Shown here piece by piece: positions 1 to 10,700 of a stretch of 39,301 nucleotides of DNA. Each line of letters starts with the position of its first letter. Within the stretch, counting starts at the first letter, position 1. The stretch lies in the NCBI GenBank assembly GCA_012034655.1, contig JAAUOZ010000033.1, positions 1 through 39,301 on the forward strand, in the 5' to 3' direction. This DNA is from Leptolyngbyaceae cyanobacterium CSU_1_3. GTDB lineage: Bacteria; Cyanobacteriota; Cyanobacteriia; Leptolyngbyales; Leptolyngbyaceae. A program made the translations under genes and the position numbers. Under the pieces are notes generated by a model that worked only from the letters and a program-made list of their open reading frames with translations, had not been told where the DNA came from and searched no databases.

Positions 1-64
1 AGATGCCCGACTCCAAAAAAGTCTCGACTTTATTTAATCCAACACTCCGGACAGTTTTGATAGG

Positions 65-132
65 CAACGACAGAATGAGGGTTTCAGTCCTCTTCGACAG
101 TAGCTAAACCAACGAAAAATCAAGGGTTTCAG
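65..132 (+). repeat. Two copies of a 23-bp direct repeat (third copy at 1479-1501)
   Basis: A 23-bp word of the form CAACGA-CAGAATGAGGGTTTCAG occurs at 65-87 and, diverged, at 110-132 (CAACGAAAAATCAAGGGTTTCAG). A third copy at 1479-1501 differs from the first at one base. The copies flank the diguanylate cyclase gene in direct orientation, and the 110-132 copy overlaps its stop codon (129-131). This is read directly from the sequence; the origin is unknown. Confidence 0.6.
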
Positions 133-1223
133 CGTTTGCTCAGAAAATTGTCCGGACTATTGTTAATCCACAGTTCTAAACTGAAATCTGCCTGCGATCG
201 TGAAGGCAATTTTTTGACTGCGGTTTGCTCACAGAGATGCATCCGCCAGCGATTGCGACCTTGAGACTTTGCGGTGTAGAGGGCGGCATCTGCTGCTGCA
301 ATCAGCGCATGGGGAGATCGGTCAGCAGTGGGAATGAGGCTGGTAATTCCTAAACTGAGGGTGACACACGAGTTGACCGCAGATTTGCTATGGGGCAGTT
401 TGAGTTGAGCGATCGCCGTCTGAACTTGTTCGGCTACAAAAACGGCTCCGGCTGCATGGGTGTTGGGCAAAATCACCACAAATTCTTCACCGCCATAACG
501 AGCCACCAGATCCGCAGGACGCTTGATCACCTGACCGATCGTTTGGGCAATGCGATGCAGACACGCATCACCTGCCAAGTGCCCATAGTGGTCATTAAAG
601 TGTTTGAAATAGTCTACATCGCACAAAATCAGTGAGAGAGGCAATTGTTCGCGTGCGAGTCGCTGCCACTCTTGGGCGAGGTGCTCATCAAAACAGCGGC
701 GATTGGCCACCTGAGTTAGGCTATCTACCGATGCCAATCGTTGCAAATCTAGGTTGGCTTGCCTCAGGGCAAATTCTAGCCTCTGACGCTCTTGAATTTC
801 TGCTTGCAAATATAAATTTTGCTCTACCAGTTGTCGCTGCTGATGCTGAATGGTGAGTTGATTTTGCACACGAGCCAGCACTTCTGACGCTTGAAATGGC
901 TTGGTAATATAATCAACGCCCCCTGCATTGAAGGCGGCAACCTTGTCAGCAACGTCGTCTGATGCCGTCAGAAAGATGATGGGGATAGGTCGTGTGGCTG
1001 GGTCAGCTTTAAGCGCTGTGCAAACTTCGTAGCCATCCATCTGGGGCATTTGAATATCTAACAGAATCAGATCGGGCAGTTCTGCTTGGATCGTATGCAG
1101 CGCGATCTGCCCGCTTGTGGCTTTGCGAACTCGATAGCCTTGACGGGCCAGTAAGAGACTGAGCACTTGTAGACTGTTGAGGTGATCGTCTACAAGCAAG
1201 ATGTTGACTAAGTATGAAGTCAT
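129..1223 (-). CDS. Response regulator with GGDEF diguanylate cyclase domain (PleD-like)
   Basis: Predicted cytoplasmic diguanylate cyclase that makes c-di-GMP from two GTP when its receiver domain is phosphorylated. Residues about 6-120 form a CheY-like receiver with the DD acidic pair, phospho-acceptor D56 in LILLDIQMPQMDG and the conserved K108 in ITKPF. A coiled-coil linker (about 125-165) leads to a GGDEF domain. The active site reads GGEEF (about 244-248), so catalysis is expected. An RPAD motif five residues upstream matches the RxxD inhibitory I-site, so product inhibition is likely. I chose ATG 1223 because AGGAG lies seven bases upstream; an in-frame GTG at 1229 is less likely. No partner histidine kinase is in the window. 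The last 20 or so residues are extra to the family, and the stop lies inside a short repeat. Confidence 0.93.
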   Translation of the reverse strand: MTSYLVNILLVDDHLNSLQVLSLLLARQGYRVRKATSGQIALHTIQAELPDLILLDIQMPQMDGYEVCTALKADPATRPIPIIFLTASDDVADKVAAFNAGGVDYITKPFQASEVLARVQNQLTIQHQQRQLVEQNLYLQAEIQERQRLEFALRQANLDLQRLASVDSLTQVANRRCFDEHLAQEWQRLAREQLPLSLILCDVDYFKHFNDHYGHLAGDACLHRIAQTIGQVIKRPADLVARYGGEEFVVILPNTHAAGAVFVAEQVQTAIAQLKLPHSKSAVNSCVTLSLGITSLIPTADRSPHALIAAADAALYTAKSQGRNRWRMHLCEQTAVKKLPSRSQADFSLELWINNSPDNFLSKR

Positions 1224-1539
1224 CAACACACTCCTGGTGAGGGCAACCGTTAGTTTGCGGGATTTTTGCTTTCACCTTCAATAGAAAATAGGTGAGATCT
1301 GGAGTAAAGAAGGTTTTTAAAGGCTTGAGTAAAGCGGCGAGGGCTTGCTCATAGCATACCCAGATTGATCAGAAGAAGTTCGGCTGTCGCCCTTTAAGGA
1401 ATGACGTTTTGTGTAGGGGCGAAAGTCCGGTCGTCGAACTGACGTGTCATGGCAATATTCTGGGCAGGTTTCGATCGCCAACGACAAAATGAGGGTTTCA
1501 GCCTTTCTCTAGGGTGATCCGCTAAGAGCGCATTTCTAA

Positions 1540-1623
1540 ATATGGGAGATTTTGGAACCTCTGTTGCCTCGACCGAAGACCCGAGGACGTAAACGCCAAG
1601 TGTGTCAGCGAGAGATTCTCAAC
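1540..1623 (+). pseudogene. 5' fragment of an IS5-type transposase
   Basis: One frame reads IWEILEPLLPRPKTRGRKRQ and continues to EILN before the similarity stops. This resembles the N-terminal segment (DQxWxxLEPLLP...GRxR...REILNAI) of IS5-superfamily transposases. Upstream it runs straight into a stop (1537-1539) and downstream into unrelated sequence, so only about 28 codons remain. I see no inverted ends. The surrounding 1230-1656 stretch contains no other gene. A second open stretch, frame-shifted, runs about 1626-1696 and ends in RLRLSYPD then stop; I do not recognise it. Confidence 0.6.
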
Positions 1624-1656
1624 TTGGCGAGTTGCTAGAACGTGTTTTCAACCGCA

Positions 1657-2124
1657 TTAAAGAAAGCGATCGCCTGCGTCTAAGTTATCCAGACTGATAT
1701 AAGTTTTAGGAGATGAGCGATCGCGAGGTTTATCGTTTTCTATTTTCGCTGATGTTCTCAAGAAATGCGATCGTTCTGCGAACCGGGCAATTCGGTTATG
1801 GCTGATTGTGCTGCTCTCCGATTCGATCGCCTTCGAGATGAACAGTGCCCATAGAGGGGCTTCAGGTTGCCTTCTTTGGCTTGTTGTAGGGAAGATCCGT
1901 AGATGGGCAAAGATGAGTTCGTCTGGGTCATCAGGATCGCTGGGAGCGGTTAGGATGCCTCGATCGACGAGAATTTGATAGAAATCATCAACCTCTATTT
2001 CAATGACTTGAGCCGCTTGCTCGATGAGCAGAATTTTTTGCTGGAAGAGGGCAACTGCGACTTCTTGGCGAAGGTCTGCTTCTGTGAGAGATAGGTTATC
2101 GGGCAGGTTGATGATAACTTGCAT
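1657..2124 (-). CDS. Small protein with UPF0175-like N-terminus
   Basis: 155 aa. The first 65 or so residues look like the UPF0175 family of small putative antitoxin or regulatory proteins: a short beta strand (MQVIINLPDNLSL), then a helical block with a VALFQQKILLIEQAA pattern and a DDFYQILVDRGI segment that fits the helix-turn-helix-like core. UPF0175 proteins are usually 80-95 aa. Here the last 75 residues are rich in Ser, Arg and Asp, show no family pattern and run towards the transposase relic, so the true C-terminus may have been replaced. UPF0175 genes often precede a PIN-like DUF3368 toxin gene; none is visible here. The start is the only ATG that keeps the first strand. Function not established. 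Confidence 0.55.
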   Translation of the reverse strand: MQVIINLPDNLSLTEADLRQEVAVALFQQKILLIEQAAQVIEIEVDDFYQILVDRGILTAPSDPDDPDELIFAHLRIFPTTSQRRQPEAPLWALFISKAIESESSTISHNRIARFAERSHFLRTSAKIENDKPRDRSSPKTYISLDNLDAGDRFL

Positions 2125-2198
2125 TGTTTTGGCTCCTGGTCTGGTGCAATATCCCTACTTCACATCTTCGCTTACGCCTTCGAGGAATGCGACCCTTG

Positions 2199-2230
2199 TG
2201 GGAGAAGAAGGGGCTAGGAGATGAGGGCAA
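2199..2230 (-). repeat. Partial copy of the CCCTCA/TGAGGG hairpin repeat
   Basis: Read on the minus strand this is a CCCTCATCTCCTAGCCCC-type sequence followed by TTCTCCCA, matching the left half of the repeats at 19940, 28168 and 39224. It lies between two small minus-strand genes. Only the half element is visible. Confidence 0.5.
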
Positions 2231-2235
2231 ATGTG

Positions 2236-2508
2236 TTACCGAAGGCATGAAGAATCAATCTTCATTTGAATTAGAGATATCGCAGCAAACAACTCTGGAT
2301 CGTTTTGCAGCATGTCTATGGTCATCACCACTAAGTCGGAGTGCGGCTCTCGACAAACCACCTCTCCTTGCTCATCTAGCCAAAGCGTTTCTTTGTGAAT
2401 ATAGAAAGAGTCACAACGATCGCCTCCCGGAGTAGATAGCGCTGTAGTGTGCCACACAATTTGCCTGTTTGCAGGCCGAGAAGATTGAATATTAGACATC
2501 GGTAGCAT
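2236..2508 (-). CDS. Hypothetical protein
   Basis: About 90 aa, not recognised. It is acidic in its second half and contains the phrase LWLDEQGEVVCREPHSDLVV, which suggests a small beta-rich fold. It has no signal peptide, membrane segment or repeat. GTG 2511, ATG 2508 and ATG 2496 (MSNIQSS) are all possible starts, and none has a clear ribosome-binding site. The gene lies 43 bp downstream of the end of nothing in particular: its own 3' side faces the small UPF0175-like gene, and 43 bp on its 5' side separate it from the stop of the giant surface protein, so read-through from that gene is possible. Expression is unproven. Confidence 0.45.
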   Translation of the reverse strand: MLPMSNIQSSRPANRQIVWHTTALSTPGGDRCDSFYIHKETLWLDEQGEVVCREPHSDLVVMTIDMLQNDPELFAAISLIQMKIDSSCLR

Positions 2509-2551
2509 CACATCAAGCTTAACTAGACTTCAATATCTCTACTGTTATGGG

Positions 2552-5500
2552 CTATCTCACTTTGCCTCGAAAACGCACAAACCCGTAAGATTCGGCTGGT
2601 GTTGCGGGACTTGTTGCATTGGGTAGATCGCCTAAATTGACAACGATTGCCCCGTTGGTATTTGCACCTCCGCAGTTTACTTTAGGATAAACAGCCGTAG
2701 GATCGGCTCCAGGCGGAAAGTATTGGGCAGCATCTCCATCTGCAATATTGGTAAGGGATTCGGTTACTCCAGCCTTTAGCCAGAGAATACCACGATCGCC
2801 CTTTGGCAATCCTCCTTCTGCCTGACCGGCAAAAGAGGTAAATGCAGTCGGCAGAAAGGTGACATTGTTGGGGATGCGATCGCAAAACAGGACACCCTTT
2901 GCGGAAGCATCTCCGGTAGAAAGGAAGTAGATGGTGTATTCTAACTCATCCCCTGGTCTGGTCGTTCCTCCATTGATGCCGCCGATCAAGAAAGTATTCG
3001 GCTCAGGCCATTTATCTGTATCGAGCGGTGTGGGTGCAGGATTGTCTAAGGTGTTGTCGTCATAGGGGCTGCTCAAATCATTCTTGTAGGTTGCTAGGCT
3101 GTCTCCTCCAATCGTAGTCGTTCCATTATTGATGGCAGTAATGCGTTTGACAAGCAGCACATTAGGATTGTTCACAACAGCGATGTCTGTTGAATCTTTG
3201 TCTGGCGTGTTTGGATTATCCGATGTTACGCCACCCGCAGGGCCACCGTTATAGGTAATGATTGCTTGGTTGGAAACTTTTGCGGGAGGATTAGTCGTGT
3301 TGATCTTGATGCGGAATTTAATAGTTGCTTCGCGATCGCCACTTGTTCCTGGAGTCGTGTCTACCAGCAATGCACCGGGTAGCTGTCCAGGGCTATTAAT
3401 TGAGCTTGCTGCTGCAAATGGCATGGCTCCAGCGTTATCAGAAACCGCAGTGCCATTCAGCGTAGTACTGCTTGCCACGTAGGTGGTTCCAGTTGGGATG
3501 GGGTCTTGAATGCGGACATTACCAGCGCTGATATTTCCAGCATTGCGAACCGTAATGGTGTACTCCAACTCATCCCCTGGCGAGACAGTACCCGCGTTAA
3601 GATCGTTGACAATCTTATCGCTGCTCACATTAGGAGACAGCGTAGGAAACTCACAGCTTGTTAGGTCTCCAGGGGCAACGCCAGCTTGAGTGTTGTCAGT
3701 ACCAATTTTGGTTGCAACAAAAGTAACTAAATCAACGCTCCATATTTCCGCATTTGCAGTGCCACCAGCAGCCCCGCCCCCGATGTACATTTTGCCGTCG
3801 AGCATGGCTAGTCCATTGGCATCCAAGCCAACAAAGCTAGGGTCTGGGCTAGTGATCTGCCCCAGGAAGGTGGCAGTGATGGTGGTATCATTGATTTCAA
3901 GCCGATACATAAAATTGTCAAACTGAGCCACTGGATCGTTGCCGCCGCGTCGGGCCATAACATAGGCTGATCCATCGGCTGCAAACCAAATATCACCTCC
4001 TGGGCGCTGGCTGAAGGCTAAGCCGGTGGGGCCGACATCCACGATTGATAGATTAGTGATTTGATTATTGCTCAGTTGGAAGCGCTTAAACTCACCTTGT
4101 CGAGATGAGTAACCATAGGTTCCAGTCGGTTCGATCGCCATTCTAAATGGGCTTGAAGTACTTGAAGACACGGAAACTCCCGTGCTAACAACTACATTAT
4201 TTTGAACATCATAATATTTCAGTTCATTCAGCGGATTGCCGCTTGGGAGACCCAGGAAGTAAAAGCGCTGCCCATCAGGAGTCATTGCCAGAGAGCCTCG
4301 ACCCCCTTGCAGAGGGGGCGTTGGAATAATGGTGCTTGCACCCGTGGTGGAATTGATTTGCCGCAGGGTAAAACTGCTCGCACCACTCGCAGCGTAGGAA
4401 CCATAGATAGCATTACACGAGCCACCAGAGGGAGATGCCGTAAAGGCCATTGCAACCGTTGCAGGAGTTGGGTCTTCTTTGCCTGCTGAGTCGATCGCTG
4501 CATAGGTAAAACTGACTGTAATTGCTCCGTCATCGGGGTCAAGCTTCAACAACGTCGGATCATAGTTATTAATAACCTGTCCTGCTGTCACCACTATGTT
4601 GTTATAGGTCAATATTCCATTCGTCGGCAAGGTTACAATCTTGAAACTTTTACCTGTGCCTACTGCCCCATCTTCAGGGTCTGTACCCGCTAAGGTTGGG
4701 ACTTGTATTGTTGCCGTACCGCCAGGGTTGGTTTGCGAGGCTGCATTTACATCGGTTGTGTTCGGGAGTTGTTCGACTCCCAAGTTTACGCCCGTCACAT
4801 TGCTAGCTGCCACAGTCACGTTGACTTGGCCATCAACGGTCGCATCTGCCGTTCCGCTCAGATTCTCACCTGTGCTGACCCAGTTTGCCGGGAGAGTAAT
4901 GGCAGGGGGAGCCGATCCCACCGTCGCTGTCGCTGTAGTAATTTGTACGGTGTAGGTCGCATTAGTAGGAACATTGCTGAAACTATAGATTCCATTGGTT
5001 GCGACTGGAACGGTTGCAACTACTTTATTTGTGCTGTCAACTAAAACTGCATTTAGTCCGCCTGCATTCGTCCCAGTTTCCGTTCCGTTTTGGATCTTGC
5101 TGCCATTAATATCATTCCATACTGTTCCACTAACCGTTACTGTAGGAGGTTTATACCCGAAGTCTAAAGTATCAATCACTTGTGTAGCACTGGAAAAATC
5201 TGCGTTTCTCTGGGTTGAGGTTGTGGCTGTATAGCCCGCAGGCACACCGCTTTCTACTTTGATAATAAAATCATTGCGACCTGTCCCTGTCAGTCGATCG
5301 TGGGGCAATAAGCCTGTGAAGTTATAGTTACCGTTGGCATCAGTGATCTGAGTATCTAGTCGCGGATCAGTTGCATTGATCACGCCATTTTTATCAATAT
5401 CTCGATAAATTCCGACAGTCACCCCAGCAATGCCTGGTTCTCCAGGATTTTGAACTGTGTCGCCATTTGAGTCTAACCAAACCCGATCGCCAGCAGCCGA

Positions 5501-7583
5501 TCGTCCCACAACACATTCTGCACCATCAAAGGATTGGATGGTCGTAGGCACAGGGCTACCGATCACATTACCATTCTCATCAAACTGAACAACACTTGTC
5601 CCCCGCAAGCCCCATAATCGACCATCCCCACTCTTGGCAAGCTGAGCATTTTCTGTCGTGTTATTGATCAAAGAGAAAACATTGGTGTTGAGATCAAATT
5701 CCCAGAATCGTCTTTGGTAGGTAGCCGGGTTGCCTGAGATTCGGTTGGTGCTTAGAGCGAGAATAACCCCAGTATTACTAATCGTGAAGTCTCCCCAGTC
5801 TTCCATTGTATTGGTCGTGATGACCCCTGAAGACCGGCTTAGGATACGGAGCGGCGTTACACTGACAGCAGTTTTGCCATCTGCGGAAAGAGTGACCCGA
5901 AAAACCTCAAAACCTTGATTGAAGTTAGTGGGTGCTGGTCCTAGATTTCGGCTGCCATCTACACCAACGTATAATGCTCCACCATAGAAGGCAGCACCGC
6001 CACTAGAGAGCGTGACAAATTGCCCAGTGTAGCCCGCAGCGGTCAGGAGGCTTTGGAAGTTGTTGGCGACAATAATATGCTGGTTATTGAGTGCATCCCA
6101 AGCATAGATTCGATTGCCATCCCCGTAATACATCAGGTTGTTGGTGTGGTCGCTAGCAGCCGTATTGATCGCTGTAATCCCGTAGCTACTGGGTGCATTG
6201 GTTAGCTTAACGGCTGCACCTGTGGGCGCATGAATGGCATAGAAGTCAGCCGAGGCGCCAAGTTGAGTGACGGCATAGACTTCATCATAGGGGGACACGC
6301 AGGAGCTACTGCTGCCGGGGGGAGGGGGGGGAAGGAAGCTCTCACGAATACCAAAATTTTGATTGGGAATATTGACTGTTGCTGTATTGAGGGCGATGTC
6401 TCCTGGTGTGATGGTTTCGCTAGTTCCATTTTTATTCTCTCCAGTATTGATCCAGTTAATAGGTAAACTAGGGGTGCTGGGGGCAGCTTGCCCAACGTTT
6501 TTTGTAGCGTCATTGGAGAGGCGTAGGGTCAGCCCATTGGTGCTTTGAGGTGCGGTGAGGGAGTAAGTACCGTTCGCAGCAACATCAGACTTGGCGATAA
6601 CATTACCGCTGCTGTCGATCGCATACACCATCAGGGTGCTGCTATTGGCTTCTGTACCGACTTCTGGACTGACTAGAGTCACATTACCATCAGCGTCATT
6701 CCATACAGTTCCTGAGATTGTAACTGTTGTGGGAGCACCCACGCCTGCGCCAGAAACAATCCAAGTGGTTGGATCTGCTCCCCTAGAATAATCAAAGCGG
6801 AAGCTGCTCAAGTCGGTATCATCATTCGCATCGTGCCAATAGAGCTTGTCTGGAGATAGTGTAGAAGTCTGGGTTGAATATCCTCGGCTGCGAACTTGCT
6901 GCTTAGAGCCAAATAGACTAGCTTTGAGAGCAAATTCGATCTTATCTCCAATGATACGGACATAGAAATCCTCAGACTGCAAAGTGATCGGCTGTTCAAA
7001 CCCATCCGAACAGCCCTTGGCATCATTCAATCCCAAATTTCCACACCCAACGTCATTATTGGCATCATTAGAAATGAATCCTCTGAGCTGACCCACTGGC
7101 TGCCATGTCGTTCCTGCATTGATCCCTAAAGGATCGTAGCGAACATAAAAAATCCGCTCGATCGTCTCCTCCAGGCGTTCCTGCATCTGCTTCCACGTCA
7201 AGATAATAGTTCCTCGATTCTCCACTGCTGTCATAGTTCCAGTTTTCTCTAACATCAAAGCGAAAATAGAAGAAATTACCATCATAGCCAGCAGAATAGG
7301 TTTCGATGTCAGTATCGCCAGTTCCTTGCACTGTCGGGTCCCAGTTTTCATAGAGATCCGCCTTATAGCTTTGACAGGGCAAGCTCTCTGCTCCCGCATT
7401 GCCAGCAGGACTATAGGCACTCGCATTCGCCCCAGAACAGTCTAATTGCGATGCTTGAACCGGCCAATTTGGATTGGGAACTTGAGCGATCGCTTTACCC
7501 GCCGACCCAGCCAGGATGAGGCTGAACATTAAAATGCCAGCAGTCGTTTGACCCCAGGCATTTGCAAAAGAGGGGCAACCCAT
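2552..7583 (-). CDS. Giant secreted multidomain surface protein (SdrD-like, propeller-like, DUF11); frame broken near 7150
   Basis: Conceptual product about 1676 aa. A signal peptide is seen (hydrophobic FSLILAGSAG, cleavage likely after AIAQ, residue 34). Order of parts, approximate residues: N-terminal beta domain 35-285; SdrD/Cna-B-like 287-410 (VSGTVWNDADGN); PPPPPG linker near 420; propeller-like 428-690; SdrD-like 695-810 (GDRVWLDSNGD...GEPG); SdrD-like 815-940; Ig/cadherin-like 942-1050; second propeller-like 1056-1310; DUF11 1315-1470 (VSPGDELEYTITVRNAGN); DUF11-like 1475-1676, ending GFVRFRGKVR. The first 143 or so codons are in a different frame from the rest: a T6 run (plus-strand A6, 7147-7152) is one base too long, and T5 would give a continuous reading through ADFYVRYDPLG. 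It is the last gene of the envelope cluster. Likely an extracellular adhesin or matrix protein. There is no LPXTG or membrane anchor, as expected for a Gram-negative envelope. Confidence 0.85.
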
Positions 7584-7724
7584 TCTGTAGAAATAAGCGG
7601 TTTTGTTTGGGGGGGTGTCATGACTATCTCTGCTCTATACTCTTGGATGTAATCGACAAGGATTTTTCAACAATATGAAGAAGGGGGAATTCTGCTGGTA
7701 GTACTCCAGATGGGGGAAATTCAT

Positions 7725-10700
7725 TCAGGAGCCGCGATTCGCGAAAGGAGGTGAAGTCGATTGGGCAGGGCTTGGCTTGGCATCGGTGGAGACAGTTGCA
7801 ACCGGCTTGTCTTCAGGTGCTGGTTGCTGGGGAGGTGGAACTTTTTGTTGACCAAATCCGCTAAATAGCTCGTTGAGCTTGACCGTCAAGCCAGCATAGA
7901 AGCCACCTGCCGATCGCGACCCATCAAAGTCACGATCGTTGACTCGCCCAAATGCATAACCTGCTGAAAGGCGAAGATTGGGTGTGAGATAATAGCCCGC
8001 TTCGATCGCAAGCCCTGTTTCGCTGAAGTTGGTGCTGCCTTGATTAATCCATCGGGCTTCTCCAACCAGATCCCACTTGTAGCCCAAGCGGTAAGTAGCG
8101 CGAGCTTGGGCCAATGTTGCGGTGCTGGTTCCGACTAAATCACTTGCCAGATAAGAGGTGCTACTGCGAAGGGCAAACTTGCCATAAAACTCCCATCGCC
8201 AATCTGGAGCATAAATCGCTTCTAGGGCAAACAAGTGATCGCGAGAACCTGTCCCACTGCCAAACAAAATGCTATCGGGAATCGTCGATGGATTTTGCGA
8301 TATTCATAGCGCAACAGTGCATTAAATTTATCGTTATTAGGATCGCGGTAAGCCAGTCCCACTTTTAGACTAGCTGTGTCTCCCAAGCCTGTGAGCAGTT
8401 GATTGGATGCATTAGCTTGTTGATAGCGAACCAGGGCAGTTAATGAAGGACTAATCTTGCCCACAACCCCCGCCGAGATCACAGTATTGCTGCCCGATGA
8501 ACTCGATCGATGTTCATAACGAGCGCTGGCCTTTAGATTTGGGCTGTCGGTATATTCGATGCCAACACTGTAACTATCTCCCCCCCGAACTCCCAGAGAA
8601 GCCGCACTTTGCCCAGGCGCAAACGGTTGTAGAAACTGAGTTCCGGTTCCAGTAGTGCCCACAAAATCGCCAAACAAATGCTCGTAAGATAAATCCATCC
8701 GCAATCCGGGTGAGAGCGTGAGTTTTTGATTTAGCCCGATCGCCCCCTGGGTCGTCAGCCGATTTGCACCGCCCAAAATAGAATAGCGAGCGCTGATAGT
8801 AGTATCAGGGCCGAGTTTATAGTCTCCAGTCACACCCAAACTGGTAATCGATTGTCCTTCGTATTGCCCCCGTGTGAAAAACTGCTGCGCGAGTTGCACA
8901 TTCACACCCGGCAACACGCCCCAATTGAGACCGAGCAAGCTGCGATCGGAGTAAACAGCATCAACCTCAGCCGACAGTGTGGTTTCATTCTGCGCCAAGA
9001 AGGTCAGATTTTTTGCAATGGGAACCGTGAACCGCGATCGCAATTGATCCGACGTTGTATCTAAACTGCCGGGATTCAGGCGATCCGTCCGACTGCGATG
9101 GAGCCAATCGATCGACAGGTCAGCCGCTCCCAGCTTTTGCTGAATCCCTGCTGAAATGGTCGTCAGAGAGTTATCAACCGCCGTCCCCGGAATTGCTTGG
9201 CTGCGAGGCTCAAACAAGTCGCCGAAGGTCGTTAGCGGCAGCGGCGCAAGCCCTTGATTTTTCTCGTGATCATATTGCACTCGAATATCTGTCGTCGGAG
9301 AAACTTTTGCAGTCAGTTGAGCGCCATAGCGCGTCTGGCCCGGTGTAAAGCTCACCGTAGCATTGTTGGCAAATCCAGTATCTGCCGATCGATAATAGGC
9401 GCGCCCTACAATTCCCTGGGTAATCTCGCCTTCTAGCTCGACTCGATAGGCAGAACCGCTCACCGTCCCTACCAAGTCAGAGGTGTTATTTGAGCGGGCA
9501 TATTCTGCAATTAGATGAGCTTTTGACCCCAACGAAAAGTAGGCATCTGCTCCGTAGATCTGAAAGTTTCTCGTGCCTTGATCTTCTTTTAGATAGGTCG
9601 CACCAATCCAGCTTTCACGATTCTGCACACGAGATAGATGATATTGCAGCCGTCCACCATATAGACTAGTGTCTTGCCCAGGTGTGTCGTATTGGTAAGT
9701 CGCAACCAGGCGGCGCACCAATGTTTCTCCAGTTTTGCTAATATCAGTGCGAAGGATCGGGCTGCGGAACAATAAAGTACCCCGATCGTAGTCAATTTCG
9801 TAGTCAGTGCCTCGATTAAGTCGCTGGCGATCGACCACAGTACCAGGGCGATTCAACTCTTCGAGTTCAACAAAAATATCTTCACTCCCTTCAACCAGGA
9901 CGCGACGAGACAGGAAGTAAAAACCGCTCGTGCCGTCGGGGGCGAGGGTATCTCGCTGAAAGCCCTGCACATTGTTGGCATACAATCCTGTGGCTTGCAG
10001 ATTGCCAAAGTTATAGTTGGTTTTGAAGCCGTGCAGTTGGCGACTAATGGCAGTAAATTCCTGCGATCGCTGGGCAAATTCTTCGGTGTTATAGTCCCCC
10101 CACATGGCATAGTCTGTGCCTGCTCCCAGGTGGGGCGATGTGCGTTCAAATCGCAAATAGACCTGATCAGTAGAAGGGGTGATCACCGTAGATTGAGAGC
10201 TATCACCATACACAGAGTAGTTGTGATCGCAGAACTGCTGCTCTCGAAATAGGCGAGTCGTGCCGTCGCAAGTTTGATTGAGCGGGCGATCGCTGTTATA
10301 TGCCCCTGTGAACAACCAATTCCCAATTTTGCCCGTCGCAAATACCGCAGAGTGAAGCTGTAGCTGGGTCGAATTGTCGCGATCGGTCGGCAAATAGTCG
10401 CGAAAACTGCCGTAGAAATCAGTGCCTCGCTTGCCGAGTCTGAGATCAATTACGCCTGTTGCGATCGAGGGGCGTAAATTAGTTTCAAAACCCAGTTGAG
10501 TATAAGCTTCTAGCTGATCGGAAATAGCACGAATTTTGACCGTTTTCGACTCCAAGCCCGATCGCAGCGTCGCCGTGAATTGTCCTTGCTGTGCCTTCAC
10601 CTGAAACCCTGGCTGGTCGGGGGCTATATCCTCGCCGACAAATTCCCCAGCCGTGCTGATGAGCGTAACGATCGCATCCCGATTAGACTGGTTGCCATTT

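Noticed and set aside
4641..5234. Plus-strand open frames opposite the giant surface gene
   Set aside because: Val/Pro/Thr-rich translations are mirror images of low-complexity beta-repeat coding sequence; no ribosome site or family.
7147..7156. T-TTT-TTA slippery heptamer at the frame change in the giant surface gene, suggesting programmed frameshifting
   Set aside because: A -1 slip at this heptamer leads to the third frame, not the one that encodes the rest of the protein. The needed shift is +1, better explained by one extra T in the run.
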